The notes: generated from the letters alone by a model not told the origin. Positions 1-9,240 are shown, counted from the first letter of the stretch. The stretch is DNA of 64,000 bases from Prauserella marina (GCF_002240355.1 NZ_CP016353.1:1600501-1664500), one strand, 5' to 3'. Program-made: numbers and translations.

Positions 1-565
1 GGGGCTCACGCCAGGATCGCCGCTGACCGTCGACGACACCGGGCTGGTGTCCGGAGTGGACGGTGAATGGCTTTACGCGGCGGGCGACGTCACCGGGAGG
101 GCGCCGCTGACCCATCAGGGCAAGTACGCCGCCCGTGCCGTCGGTGACGTGATCTCGGCCAAGGCGCGAGGCGAAACGGTCGATGCCGTGCCGTGGAGCC
201 GGTTCACGGCAACCGCCGATCATCACGCCGTCCCGCAGGTGATCTTCACCGATCCCGAGGTGGCTTCCGTCGGGCTGGCCGACGCCGAGAACGACCGGCA
301 GCGGGTGGTCGATCTGGACATCGCGGTCGCCGGTTCGGCGCTGACCGCCGACGGCTACACCGGCAAGGCACGCATCGTCGTCGACACGGAGCGGGAAGTC
401 CTGCTCGGCGTCACCTTCGTCGGCCAGGACGTCGGCGAGATGCTGCACGCCGCGACCATCGCGGTCGTCGGTGAGGTGCCGTTGCGCAGGCTGTGGCACG
501 CGGTGCCCGCCTTCCCCACGATCAGTGAGGTGTGGTTGCGGTTGCTGGAGACCTACGGTCTCTGA
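1..565 (+). CDS. NAD(P)/FAD-dependent disulfide oxidoreductase, C-terminal part
   Basis: Open at the left edge; the frame is continuous from base 2 to the TGA at 563-565, about 187 residues. It contains the FAD-binding motif YAAGDVTGRAPLTHQGKYAA and then the dimerisation domain ([14 protein letters not shown]) typical of the mercuric reductase, glutathione reductase and dihydrolipoamide dehydrogenase family. The C-terminal segment that carries the catalytic His-Glu pair in canonical members reads HAVPAFPTISE. The His just before the Pro of the usual HPxxxE motif is replaced by Phe, so this is probably not a true lipoamide dehydrogenase or mercuric reductase. The redox CxxxxC would lie upstream of the window, so the substrate cannot be named. 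Confidence 0.85.
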   Translation, partial: GLTPGSPLTVDDTGLVSGVDGEWLYAAGDVTGRAPLTHQGKYAARAVGDVISAKARGETVDAVPWSRFTATADHHAVPQVIFTDPEVASVGLADAENDRQRVVDLDIAVAGSALTADGYTGKARIVVDTEREVLLGVTFVGQDVGEMLHAATIAVVGEVPLRRLWHAVPAFPTISEVWLRLLETYGL

Positions 566-566
566 G

Positions 567-2039
567 CTACTGCGACAGCGGGATTTCCAGCGCGGCCGTC
601 GCGGCCGCCGTCAACGCCGGATCGCCGGGTTCGGATTCGCCTTCGAGCCAGCCGGCCAGCACGAGCCGTACCGTGCTGCCTCCTGCCGAACCGACGTAGG
701 CGGCCCCGGCGAAATCGGGCGGCCCTGTTTCGCTGTCCGGCCACAGCCCCTTGTCGGTGGCGACGTCGTCGACGGTGCCGCTGCCAGGGGTGTCGGCGAG
801 TTCGAGAAACCGGGCAGCCTGCTCGCTGTCGGCGAAGGAGAGCGCGGCGACCGAAACCGCGACCTCACGTCCCTCGACAGTGGTTTCGAAGCTGCCCCTG
901 CGGAGTCCGGTGCAGGTCTGCTCGGCCAGTGACACCTGGAGGTCGCCTCCGGCGTGTGCGGCGCAGTCGGTACCGGCTTCCGTCGCGTATTCGGTGAAGG
1001 AGATGCCGCCGGCGGCGACCGTGGGGGCGACGGGCTGGCGCAGCGCGATCGGGCGTTCCCCTTCGTCGTCACCGCTCGCCGCGATGGTGACGGTGGCCGC
1101 GGCGACGGCGACCAGCAGCGCACCGGCTGCCCATGGATGCCAGCGGGCGCTCAGCGTCACGGCGCGCCGTGACCGGCCCGGGAATGGGGGCGGTTGGGGC
1201 CGGGGTACCGGAGAGGGCAGTGGGGACACCAGCGGAGCGGGCCGCGCGGGTTGCGTGGTCACCGCGGGCGCCACCGGTACCGCCGGTGCTGTCGTGGCGC
1301 TCGGTTCGGTGGAAGGGGGAGGCGAGGGACGGGCCGGGTAGTCGATCGGCACGGTCTCTGCTGGCTCGGCGAGCGGGTGCTCTTCGGTGCCGAAACCCTC
1401 GGCTGCCAGCGCTGTGTCGTCGATGTCGCCGGAGTCACCGATGCCTTCGGTGTCGCCGGAGACCGTGGCGGAGGGGGCGAACGCCCTGATCAGGCTCCTT
1501 GCCTGGGCGGCGGTCAGCGGTTCTTCGCCCGACGAGAGTGAAACGGCGGCCGTCAGCAGGCTCGTCGCCGTCGGGTACACCACCCTGACCTCGCCGGTCA
1601 GGTCGGCCGCCGGTTGTTCGACTGCTTCAACGAAGGGGCCGACCGCGATGATCGTGCCGACGGGGCAGGCCGGTGCCAGTTCCCTGACCCGCTCGCCGAG
1701 CGTGTTTGCCATGGCGAGTACGTCGACCGCGGGATGGATGGCCTCGCCCCTGACGAGTGGCCAGCCGTCGGCTTTCCACTGTCCGGCCAGTGGGGCTTCC
1801 AGCCGCATGGCCGGGTCGGGAAGGTCGACGCCGCCGATGACGACGACCCCGCGCGGCATGATCATGATCGCGTCGACGGGACCGGAAACGCCGGGTGGTT
1901 CGGCTCCGACGAGCGCGATCCCGCCGATGATGTTGGGTCCTCGGCCGAGTGAGGCGAGCGCGGCACGTACGTCGTCGGACACGCGCGCGGCCTGCCCTGG
2001 AAACCGCACGAGTCGCACGTCAACCTCCCTGACCACCAT
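567..2039 (-). CDS. Hypothetical protein with one internal membrane segment
   Basis: A 490-residue protein not recognised as a named family. Residues 1-190 look globular (VRLVRFPGQAARV, then PVDAIMIMPRGVVVIGGVDLP). Next comes a Pro/Ala/Thr-rich linker of roughly 100 residues. A membrane segment follows near residues 300-325 (WAAGALLVAVAAATVTIAA), and then an extracellular-type domain with two cysteines (GTDCAAHAGG, EQTCTGLRRG). The layout suggests a cytoplasmic N-terminal domain joined to an exported C-terminal domain. It is convergent with the upstream flavoprotein gene, with one base between the stops, and divergent from the subtilase. A long plus-strand reading frame across 1387-2187 is its antisense shadow. 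Confidence 0.6.
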   Translation of the reverse strand: MVVREVDVRLVRFPGQAARVSDDVRAALASLGRGPNIIGGIALVGAEPPGVSGPVDAIMIMPRGVVVIGGVDLPDPAMRLEAPLAGQWKADGWPLVRGEAIHPAVDVLAMANTLGERVRELAPACPVGTIIAVGPFVEAVEQPAADLTGEVRVVYPTATSLLTAAVSLSSGEEPLTAAQARSLIRAFAPSATVSGDTEGIGDSGDIDDTALAAEGFGTEEHPLAEPAETVPIDYPARPSPPPSTEPSATTAPAVPVAPAVTTQPARPAPLVSPLPSPVPRPQPPPFPGRSRRAVTLSARWHPWAAGALLVAVAAATVTIAASGDDEGERPIALRQPVAPTVAAGGISFTEYATEAGTDCAAHAGGDLQVSLAEQTCTGLRRGSFETTVEGREVAVSVAALSFADSEQAARFLELADTPGSGTVDDVATDKGLWPDSETGPPDFAGAAYVGSAGGSTVRLVLAGWLEGESEPGDPALTAAATAALEIPLSQ

Positions 2040-2187
2040 GAGTTCCGAGCAACACGCTAGCGCGACGACTGTTCGAATCGATTGCGGACCACAAACCGGA
2101 CAGTTGGTGATTGACAGTGATTGCCGTCACCTAGTTGAGTGCTACCGGTTAGTAGGTAGCCGGGTGTCATCAACTGTGGAGGCTGAG

Positions 2188-3678
2188 ATGCGCGCAGGCA
2201 GGGCGTGGCGATCGGCATTGGTCACCTCGTGCGTCACCGTTCTGGCGATGGCCGTCGTCGTGCCCGCGAGCGCGGCGGAACGAAGAGGACCGCTACAGGT
2301 GGCTCCGGTGTCCGCGACGCTGGCCGAGGTGCTTGCCGCTGCCGAGGGCGACACCGGCACTCCGGTCACCGTGATGGTGCACGGCGGCAGCCTCGCTGAG
2401 GCTGAGCGGGCGGTGCGGCAATCGGGGATGGCCACGCTCACCACGTTCCGCAAGATCGGTGTCGTCGCCGCGAACGGAACCGCGGAGCAGGTCGCCGCGG
2501 TGAGGGCCGCTGACGGCGTGACCTTCGTCGAGAACAACGACGCCATCGAACTGTTCGCGGGAAGCGGCACCGTCGCCACGCGCAGCAGGGAGGCGAGGGA
2601 AACCCTCACCGACGCGGTGGGACAACCGCTCGACGGGAGAGGTGTCAGCATCGCGGTGATCGACACCGGCGTCGATCCCGGTCACCCGGCGCTGCGCGAC
2701 GTCGACGGCAACGGAAGGGTCGTCGCCAACCTCAAGAGCCTGTGCGTGCTCGGCTCGGGAACGGAATGTGTCACCAGGGTGCCGAACGTCGTCGACACCG
2801 ACACGCTGTCCGTCGGCGGCCACGGCACGCATGTCACGGGGATCGCGGCCGGTGCCGACTATTCGCTCGGTGACGGCGTGAGGGTCGGCGGATCGGCGCC
2901 GGGTTCGAAGGTCGTCTCCATCTCGACCGGAGCGGCCTTGCTCGTTCTGGGTTCCGATTCCGCGCTGAACTGGGTGCTGGAAAACCACGCCGCCCCCTGC
3001 GGTGAAGGGGTGTCGGCGGAGCAGTGCCCGCCGGTCAAGGTGATCAACAATTCGTACGGGCCGAGCGGGGGAGGCGAGTTCGACCCGAGGTCGGCCACCG
3101 TGAAACTCCAGCGAGCGCTCGCCTCCGAAGGCGTCGTCACCGTGTGGGCCAACGGCAATGACGGTGGCGACGGCTCGGCGAACCTCTCCAACCCCGCGGG
3201 CCAGGTTCCGACCCCGGGAGTGTTGTCGGTGGCCTCCTACAACGACAACGGCACGGGGACGAGGAATGGCACCGTGTCGGAGTTTTCCTCGCGTGGCTCC
3301 GCCGCCGACTCGGGAAGCTGGCCGGACATCTCGGCGCCGGGGGAGAGCATTCGCTCCGCGTGCAGGCCCTACCTGGTGATCTGCTCGACCGGGCTGGCTC
3401 CGGTGAACGGGCCCGGTCCGCTCGACGTCGGGACCTACAACGTGATCAGCGGTACCTCCATGGCCGCTCCGCAGGTCGCCGGAGTCGTCGCGCAACTCTT
3501 CCAGGCGAACCCGGGCGCCACGCCAGCCCAGATCGAGGACGTCCTCAAGTCGACCGCGTACAAATACGCGGACGGCGCGCCATACGCACCGGCAGGGCCC
3601 CACACGTCGAGTTTCGACAAGGGCACCGGCCTGGTCGACACGGTCGCGGCGGCCCGCGCACTCGGCGCAGGACGGTGA
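2188..3678 (+). CDS. Secreted S8 (subtilisin) family serine protease
   Basis: A 496-residue preproprotein. The ATG at 2188 follows GGAGG at about 2177-2181; the reading frame is open further upstream, but that part is antisense to the neighbouring gene. Residues 1-30 form a signal peptide (hydrophobic core LVTSCVTVLAMAVVVPASAA). An I9-like propeptide follows to about residue 130. The catalytic domain has Asp159 (IAVIDTGVDPGHP), His212 (GGHGTHVTG), oxyanion Asn322 (WANGND) and Ser424 (SGTSMAAP), so the triad is intact. Two Cys pairs (near 186/194 and 271/280) could form disulfides. It probably degrades extracellular protein; the target is unknown. A long hairpin follows 25 bases after the stop. 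Confidence 0.92.
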   Translation: MRAGRAWRSALVTSCVTVLAMAVVVPASAAERRGPLQVAPVSATLAEVLAAAEGDTGTPVTVMVHGGSLAEAERAVRQSGMATLTTFRKIGVVAANGTAEQVAAVRAADGVTFVENNDAIELFAGSGTVATRSREARETLTDAVGQPLDGRGVSIAVIDTGVDPGHPALRDVDGNGRVVANLKSLCVLGSGTECVTRVPNVVDTDTLSVGGHGTHVTGIAAGADYSLGDGVRVGGSAPGSKVVSISTGAALLVLGSDSALNWVLENHAAPCGEGVSAEQCPPVKVINNSYGPSGGGEFDPRSATVKLQRALASEGVVTVWANGNDGGDGSANLSNPAGQVPTPGVLSVASYNDNGTGTRNGTVSEFSSRGSAADSGSWPDISAPGESIRSACRPYLVICSTGLAPVNGPGPLDVGTYNVISGTSMAAPQVAGVVAQLFQANPGATPAQIEDVLKSTAYKYADGAPYAPAGPHTSSFDKGTGLVDTVAAARALGAGR

Positions 3679-3703
3679 CTTTCCACCGCCACACCGGGAG
3701 CGG

Positions 3704-3740
3704 GGGAGCTTTACTACCGTTAGCCGACAGTAAAGCTCCC
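3704..3740. repeat. Palindromic repeat, AGGGAGCTTTACT type, copy A
   Basis: Perfect 12-bp arms, GGGAGCTTTACT and AGTAAAGCTCCC, around a 13-base loop just downstream of the subtilase stop. The same arms recur in the palindrome at 25303-25353, so this is a dispersed palindromic element rather than a private terminator. It could still end transcription of the protease gene, although there is no clear T-run. Confidence 0.75.
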
Positions 3741-3898
3741 TTGCTCACTTACCGGTGTGATTTCTGGTGCTCATGTGGCCAAATGGGTGAGCGTTGTGCA
3801 GAATGGCCTCAGAAGTCGCCACAGGCTGAGTCTGCTGAACGTTCCGGCTTGCGAGGTCGTAGGGGAAGACGCCCCTCGTCAAGTAGCGGAGGTCAGCA

Positions 3899-4390
3899 GT
3901 GAGCACTCGTGGCGTGGTGTACGTCCACTCGTCGCCGTCTGCGGTATGCCCGCACGTCGAGTGGGCGATTTCGGGCACCCTGGGTGGCCGAGTCGAGCTC
4001 AGGTGGACGGCGCAGCCCGCCGCACCCGGGCAACTTCGTGCTGAGTGCGACTGGCGCGCTCCTACTGGCACGGGGAGCAAACTGGCCGCCGCCCTCAAGG
4101 CGTGGCCCATGGTCCGGTTCGAGGTCACCGAGGAAGCCAGCCCCGGCGTCGACGGACAGCGGTTCTGTCATGCCCCCGGCCTCGGACTCTGGCACGCGCG
4201 TACCAGCGCCAACGGCGACATCGTCGTTGGTGAGGACCAGCTCCGCGCGCTCGCCTCGAACAGCAGGGCAGGCGAGCAGTTCGCCCACAAACTGGACGAA
4301 CTGCTCGGTGCGAGCTGGGACGAGGCGCTGGAGCCGTTCCGGCACGCCGGTGACGGCGCGCCGGTGACCTGGCTGCACCAGGTGGGCTGA
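3899..4390 (+). CDS. DUF3145 family protein
   Basis: A 163-residue protein beginning STRGVVYVHSSPSAVCPHVE, the characteristic N-terminus of the actinobacterial DUF3145 family, whose function is unknown to me. The start is GTG at 3899, with GGAGG about 7 bases upstream. There is no signal peptide or membrane segment, so it is probably cytosolic. Its position beside the carboxyltransferase end of the fatty-acid operon matches the order seen in other actinobacteria. Length and start agree with the family. Confidence 0.85.
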   Translation: MSTRGVVYVHSSPSAVCPHVEWAISGTLGGRVELRWTAQPAAPGQLRAECDWRAPTGTGSKLAAALKAWPMVRFEVTEEASPGVDGQRFCHAPGLGLWHARTSANGDIVVGEDQLRALASNSRAGEQFAHKLDELLGASWDEALEPFRHAGDGAPVTWLHQVG

Positions 4391-4500
4391 CGGACTCAGG
4401 GTGGCGCGGTGCCGGGCTCGCTTCGGGACTCGCTCACGGAGGCTCGGCACCCGACCGTCCGGAGCCGCCGCGTACTGAACCACCGGCTTCGCGTCGCCCG

Positions 4501-4584
4501 GATGTGCGTCTCGACGTACCGAACGCGGAACTCGCCGACCCGAGTGGGGATCTCGGCGGCCTGGGCGCGGGGCTCACGTACACC
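4501..4584. repeat. Degenerate 21-bp tandem repeat, about four units
   Basis: Four consecutive 21-base units begin at 4501, 4522, 4543 and 4564, each built on a core like AACGCGGAACTCGCCGACC. They match the units of the arrays at 48298-48528 and 48640-48765, and have the orientation of the latter. They sit in the 238-bp gap between DUF3145 and the next gene. A small frame through them encodes a heptad-like pattern (NAELADPSGDLGGLG), but I do not regard it as a gene. Confidence 0.65.
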
Positions 4585-4628
4585 CGGCCGGAACCCGGTC
4601 GTCGGGGGTTCTGGTTACTCTGTCCGGC

Positions 4629-5222
4629 GTGCCCACGACGTCGCCTCGCAGCCACTGGCGCTGGCTGGTGCCCGTGCTCATCGTCGTGGTGTCGTTGACC
4701 GTCGGTGGTGGGCTGCTGGCCCGCGAGTTCTACCAGGCGCCGTCCGTCGTGGAGACCAGTGAGCCCGGCGCGGGACCGTCGCCGACGTCGCTCGCCCCCG
4801 CCGAACAGCCAGGCTCGGGTGAGGTCGAACTGGCAGCCGACGCGGCGGCCCACCCGCGGGCCGGTGCCGTCAAGGCCCTCCTGCAGGCCCATTTCGACGC
4901 GATCAACGCGAGGGATTACGACGCCTGGGCCAGCACCGTCGTCGCGGAGCGGATGCAGGCCCAGCCGCGACAGGAATGGCTCACCAACTACCGCAGCACG
5001 CGGGACGGCAGCATCGTGGTGTACCGCATCGAACTCGCGCCCGAACAGCGCCTGAGCGTCCTCGTCGGGTTCACGAGCACCCAGGAACTCGCCGACGCGC
5101 CTGCCGACCTTCCCGAGGAATGCGTGCGCTGGCAGCTCACCTTCCCCATGGTCATGGAGGGGTCGCGGTGGAAAATCGACACCGCGCCCTCCGGCTCTCT
5201 TCCCGAGAAGTCGGCCTGCTGA
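4629..5222 (+). CDS. Membrane-anchored NTF2-like hypothetical protein
   Basis: A 197-residue protein with a short basic N-terminus and one membrane segment (about residues 11-31, WLVPVLIVVVSLTVGGGLL). A Pro/Ser/Glu-rich linker follows, then a domain starting near residue 80 (VKALLQAHFDAINARDYDAW) that looks like the NTF2/SnoaL-like fold used by many small exported actinobacterial proteins. The start is GTG at 4629. It is convergent with accD6, with only 7 bases between the stops. No catalytic residues are evident. It may be a periplasmic or surface accessory protein; I do not assign a function. Confidence 0.7.
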   Translation: MPTTSPRSHWRWLVPVLIVVVSLTVGGGLLAREFYQAPSVVETSEPGAGPSPTSLAPAEQPGSGEVELAADAAAHPRAGAVKALLQAHFDAINARDYDAWASTVVAERMQAQPRQEWLTNYRSTRDGSIVVYRIELAPEQRLSVLVGFTSTQELADAPADLPEECVRWQLTFPMVMEGSRWKIDTAPSGSLPEKSAC

Positions 5223-5229
5223 GCGGCGC

Positions 5230-6651
5230 TCACAACGGGATGTTGCCGTGCGCGCCCCTCCCGGAGGGTGCGGCAGCCAGCGTTTCGGCGAGTATCCGCC
5301 TGGTGTGCCTCGGCTCGATGATGTCGTCGACGACGCCGATGGACATCGCCCTTCCCACACCGCCCGCGGTGCGTTCCTGGTCGGCGATCAGCTTCTCCCG
5401 CAACGCTTCCCGCTCGCCGGGCGCAGCCGCGGCGAGTTTCCTGCGGTGCAGCACGTCGACGGCCGCCGAGGCCCCCATCACCGCGACCTCCGCCTCAGGC
5501 CACGCGAACACCGCCGTCGCGCCGAGACAGTGCGCGTTCATCGCGATGTAGGCCCCGCCGAAGGACTTGCGCAGCACTAGCGTCACGCGCGGTACGACAG
5601 CCTCCCCGAACGCGTGCAGCAACTTGGCGCCCCTGCGCACGACGCCACCCCATTCCTGGCCCACGCCGGGCAGATAGCCCGGCACGTCGACCAGTACGAG
5701 CAACGGCACGCCGAACGAGTCGCAGGTCCTGACGAACCGGGCCGCCTTCTCGGCCGACTGCGAATCGAGGCAGCCGCCCTTGCGCAACGGGTTGTTGGCC
5801 AGCACCCCGATCGTGCGCCCGCCGAGCCTGCCCAGCCCGGTCACCATGTTCGGGGCCCACCGTGGCTGGAATTCCTCGAACGAACCCGGATCGAGGATGC
5901 GGCTGACGACCGGTTTGATGTCGTAGGCCCTGCGCGCGCGGTCGGGAAGGAGCGAACGCGGATCCGTCGTGTCGCCGACCGTGTGAGGGTCGAAGAAGCC
6001 GGGCTTGGCCAGCAGTTCCGTCACCCTCCTCGCCCGCGCGTAGGCGTCGGCTTCCGAATCGGCGACGATGTGCACGACCCCCGACCGCGTGCCGTGCGCG
6101 TCAGGGCCGCCAAGGCCCTCCTGGTCGATCTCCTCGCCAGTGACGCTGCGGACGACGTCGGGCCCGGTGACGAACACCCTGCCCGCCGGCGCCATGACGA
6201 CGACGTCGGTCAGCGCTGGACCGTAGGCGGCGCCGCCCGCGGCGGGGCCGAGTACCACCGAAATCTGCGGAACCTTGCCGGATGCCCTGATCATCGCGGC
6301 GAACACCTGGCCGACGGCGTCGAGCGCGGAGACGCCTTCGGTGAGCCGCGCGCCGCCGGAATGCCACAAGCCGATGACGGGACAACGTTCCCTGACCGCC
6401 GTCTCGATGGCCGCGACGATGTGCCTGCACCCGGCGACGCTCATCGCGCCGCCCATCCTGGTGGCGTCGGTGCAGTAGACGATGACCTTCGCGCCGGATA
6501 TCCGGCCCCGTGCGGTGTAGACGCCGCTGGAATCGCCGGGCCGCAACGGTCGCGCGGTGTCCGGGTCGAGCAGTGCGCCGACCCGGACACCGGGCTCGCG
6601 TGGATCGAGATCGGGGAGGATGTGCTCTGAGGTGGTGGCCAGTGCCGTCAT
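5230..6651 (-). CDS. accD6: Acyl-CoA carboxylase beta (carboxyltransferase) subunit, AccD6-like
   Basis: A 473-residue carboxyltransferase that, with a biotinylated alpha subunit encoded elsewhere, would make malonyl-CoA for fatty-acid synthesis. The start ATG at 6651 gives MTALATTSEHILPDLDP; a frame extending further upstream overlaps fabF and lacks support. Family motifs are WHSGGARLTEG, the oxyanion-hole glycines in GPAAGGAAYGPALTD, and GGAYIAMNAHCLGA in the second half. It lies last in the minus-strand FAS-II operon, 16 bases after fabF, the same place as accD6 of mycobacteria. That position, rather than sequence alone, supports the AccD6 label over propionyl-CoA carboxylase. Confidence 0.9.
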   Translation of the reverse strand: MTALATTSEHILPDLDPREPGVRVGALLDPDTARPLRPGDSSGVYTARGRISGAKVIVYCTDATRMGGAMSVAGCRHIVAAIETAVRERCPVIGLWHSGGARLTEGVSALDAVGQVFAAMIRASGKVPQISVVLGPAAGGAAYGPALTDVVVMAPAGRVFVTGPDVVRSVTGEEIDQEGLGGPDAHGTRSGVVHIVADSEADAYARARRVTELLAKPGFFDPHTVGDTTDPRSLLPDRARRAYDIKPVVSRILDPGSFEEFQPRWAPNMVTGLGRLGGRTIGVLANNPLRKGGCLDSQSAEKAARFVRTCDSFGVPLLVLVDVPGYLPGVGQEWGGVVRRGAKLLHAFGEAVVPRVTLVLRKSFGGAYIAMNAHCLGATAVFAWPEAEVAVMGASAAVDVLHRRKLAAAAPGEREALREKLIADQERTAGGVGRAMSIGVVDDIIEPRHTRRILAETLAAAPSGRGAHGNIPL

Positions 6652-6667
6652 ACCACCACCTTCGTAG

Positions 6668-7915
6668 CTAGACCGTGGTGAACAACAGAGCCGTGTTGTG
6701 GCCGCCGAAGCCGAAGGAATTGCTGATCGCGGCGGTGAGTTCCACCTTGCGGGCCTCACCCGACACCACGTCGAGCTCCACCTTCGGATCCAGGTTCTCC
6801 AGGTTCAACGTCATCGGCACGATCCCGTGGTATAGAGCGAGGATCGTCGCGATGCCCTCGACGGCGCCCGCGCCTCCGACGAGGTGGCCGAGCGCGCCCT
6901 TGGGGGCGGTCACCACGGCGTGGTCGCCGACGGCCTTGCGGATGGCCGCGGCCTCGCCGACGTCGCCGACCACCGTCGAGGTGGCGTGCGCGTTGACGTG
7001 ACCGATGTCGGACGAGGCCAGGCCCGCCATCTCGATGGCGTTGGTCATGGCCGCGATCTGGCCGACGCCCTCGGGGTGGTTACCGGTGATGTGGAAGGCG
7101 TCCGAGGTGATGCCCCAGCCGCTGATCCTCGCGTAGACCCTCGCGCCGCGGGCGGCGGCGTGGTCGGCGCGCTCCAGGATCACCGTGCCCGCACCTTCAC
7201 CGAGCACGAACCCGTCGCGTGCGGTGTCGAACGGACGCGAGGCGCGCGCGGGATCGTCGTTGCGGGTCGACACGGTGCGTGCCTGCGCGAAACCGGCGAT
7301 TGTTATGGGCGCGATGCACGCTTCCGCCCCGCCTGCCACGACGACGTCGGCCCTTCCCGACTGGATCATCTGGAAACCGGTGGCGATGCCTTCGGCTCCG
7401 GAGGCACACGCCGATGCGGGCGAGTGCACCCCGGCCCTGGCCCGCATGTCGATGCCCACGTGCGCGGCCGGGCCGTTGGGCATCAGCATGGGAACGGTCA
7501 GCGGCGACACCTTGCGGATGCCGTGCTCTTCGAGCAGGTCGTCCTGGGTCAACAGCGTGACGGGGCCGCCGATGCCGGTTCCGATGGACACCCCGAGCCG
7601 CTCGGGCGCGACGTCGGTGTGCTCGTCCGTCGGCTCGGCGAAACCCGCGTCAGCCCATGCCTGCCGCGACGCGATCAACGCCACCTGCTCGCACCTGTCG
7701 AGCCTGCGGGCCTGAACGCGCGGGATCTTCTCGGTCGGCTCCTCGGCGAGCGCGGCACCGATCTTGACCGGGAGATCGAAGCGTTCGACCCAGTCGGCCT
7801 CGATGGTACGGATGCCGCTGCGGCCCGCGAGCAGTCCGTCCCAGGTGGACGCGACGTCTCCGCCGAGCGGCGTGGTCGCGCCGATCCCGGTGATCACGAC
7901 GTCGATGTTGCTCAT
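6668..7915 (-). CDS. fabF: Beta-ketoacyl-ACP synthase II (FabF/KasA-like)
   Basis: A 415-residue condensing enzyme that extends acyl-ACP with malonyl-ACP. The Cys-His-His triad is complete: Cys170 (SPASACASGAEG), His309 (VNAHATSTVVGD) and His343 (GALGHLVGGAGA). Start ATG at 7915. It sits between acpP and accD6 in the FAS-II operon. There is no second synthase (kasB) next to it, unlike mycobacteria; the single-copy arrangement is the one seen in Streptomyces-type operons. Confidence 0.95.
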   Translation of the reverse strand: MSNIDVVITGIGATTPLGGDVASTWDGLLAGRSGIRTIEADWVERFDLPVKIGAALAEEPTEKIPRVQARRLDRCEQVALIASRQAWADAGFAEPTDEHTDVAPERLGVSIGTGIGGPVTLLTQDDLLEEHGIRKVSPLTVPMLMPNGPAAHVGIDMRARAGVHSPASACASGAEGIATGFQMIQSGRADVVVAGGAEACIAPITIAGFAQARTVSTRNDDPARASRPFDTARDGFVLGEGAGTVILERADHAAARGARVYARISGWGITSDAFHITGNHPEGVGQIAAMTNAIEMAGLASSDIGHVNAHATSTVVGDVGEAAAIRKAVGDHAVVTAPKGALGHLVGGAGAVEGIATILALYHGIVPMTLNLENLDPKVELDVVSGEARKVELTAAISNSFGFGGHNTALLFTTV

Positions 7916-7948
7916 TGCATCTCCCCGAGGTGTGCCAACCGATTGCTG

Positions 7949-8194
7949 TTACTTGGAGTTCGCCGCGACGTAGTCCACGGCGTCGCCGACCGTCTTCAGG
8001 TTCGCGAGCTCGTCGTCGGGGATCTTGACCCCGAACTTGTCCTCGGCCTGCACGGCGATCTCCACCATGGACAGTGAGTCGATGTCGAGGTCGTCGACGA
8101 ACGACTTCTCGCTGCTCACGTCGTCCTGGGCGACACCGGCGACCTCTTCGACGATCTCGGCGAGGCCGGACAGGATCTCTTCTTTGTCAGCCAC
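7949..8194 (-). CDS. acpP: Acyl carrier protein
   Basis: An 81-residue acidic protein carrying the phosphopantetheine attachment Ser40 in DLDIDSLSMVEI. GTG start at 8194, preceded by a GGAAGGA ribosome site about 7 bases upstream. The reading frame is open far upstream, but that part is antisense-like noise across fabH. It shuttles the growing acyl chain between FabD, FabH, FabF and the reductases and lies between fabH and fabF, as expected for a FAS-II operon. Confidence 0.96.
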   Translation of the reverse strand: MADKEEILSGLAEIVEEVAGVAQDDVSSEKSFVDDLDIDSLSMVEIAVQAEDKFGVKIPDDELANLKTVGDAVDYVAANSK

Positions 8195-8262
8195 TGGGCG
8201 TTCCTTCCTGGTTTCGCGCTTTGCGACACGACGGACCTTAACGCCCGCCGAGGTAAGTGGTA

Positions 8263-9240
8263 TCACGGGCAGATGATGACCTGGCCGGCGTAGGACAGTC
8301 CCGCGCCGAAGCCGACGAGGAGCACGACGTCGCCCTGCTTGACCTTCCCGGCCGCGCGCATGTGATCCAGCGCGAGCGGGATGGAAGCCGACGAGGTGTT
8401 GCCCGAGTACCGGATGTCGTCGGCGACGACCAGATCTTCCCTCGCGCCCTTGGCGCGCAGGCGTTTCGCGATCGACTCGACGATGCGCAGGTTGGCCTGA
8501 TGCGGGATCAGAACGTCCACATCGGACAATGAGAGCCCCGCGGCCTCCACCGCCTTGATGGCGATTGGTGCCATTTGCGTGGTGGCCCACCGGAAGACCG
8601 ACTGTCCTTCCTGGTGGATGTAGCGGTGATCGCGCATGTAGATCATGTCCACGTGATCGCCCGCGCTGCCCCATACCACGGGGCCGATGCCGGGTTCGTC
8701 CGCGGGTCCGACCAGCGCGGCGCCGGCGCCGTCGGCGAAGATGATCGCGGTCGAGCGGTCGGTGGGGTCGACGGCGTCGGTGAGTTTTTCGGCTCCGATC
8801 ACCAGTACCTTGCGCGAGGAGCCCGACCTGACGAGGTCGGAGGCGAGACCGAGCCCGTAGCAGAATCCCGCGCACGCCGCGTTGATGTCGAAGGCGCCGG
8901 GAGCTTGGATCCCGATCCGGTCGGCGACCTGCGCGGCGGCATTGGGGATGGGGGAGGGCATCGTGCAGTTGGGCACGATCACCGTGTCCACTTCGGACGG
9001 ATCGGTGCCCGCGTCGGCCAGCGCCTTCGCTCCCGCGGTGACGGCCATGTCGACCAGCAGTTCGTCCTTGGCCGCGAAGCGGCGTTCGACGATGCCGACC
9101 CGCTCCCTGATCCACTGGTCGTTGGTGTCCATCGTCTTCGCGAGATCGTCGTTGGTGACGACCGTGTCCGGCTGGGTACTGCCGACGCCCAGTATCCGCG
9201 TCGCCGCGGCTCCCTGCCGCAGCGTCAACGCAGGGCTCAT
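8263..9240 (-). CDS. fabH: Beta-ketoacyl-ACP synthase III
   Basis: A 325-residue initiating condensing enzyme that joins an acyl-CoA primer to malonyl-ACP. The catalytic residues are Cys123 (INAACAGFCYGL), His247 (IPHQANLRI) and Asn281 (RYSGNTSSASIP). The ATG at 9240 overlaps the fabD stop by 4 bp (ATGA), indicating translational coupling. In actinomycetes this enzyme often takes branched primers made from valine, leucine or isoleucine; primer choice cannot be read from the sequence. Confidence 0.96.
   Translation of the reverse strand: MSPALTLRQGAAATRILGVGSTQPDTVVTNDDLAKTMDTNDQWIRERVGIVERRFAAKDELLVDMAVTAGAKALADAGTDPSEVDTVIVPNCTMPSPIPNAAAQVADRIGIQAPGAFDINAACAGFCYGLGLASDLVRSGSSRKVLVIGAEKLTDAVDPTDRSTAIIFADGAGAALVGPADEPGIGPVVWGSAGDHVDMIYMRDHRYIHQEGQSVFRWATTQMAPIAIKAVEAAGLSLSDVDVLIPHQANLRIVESIAKRLRAKGAREDLVVADDIRYSGNTSSASIPLALDHMRAAGKVKQGDVVLLVGFGAGLSYAGQVIICP

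Noticed and set aside
8195-9115. Upstream extension of the acpP frame through fabH
   Set aside because: The extension is Arg/Gly/His-rich and lies out of frame in fabH; the GTG at 8194 has a good ribosome site and gives a normal 81-residue ACP.
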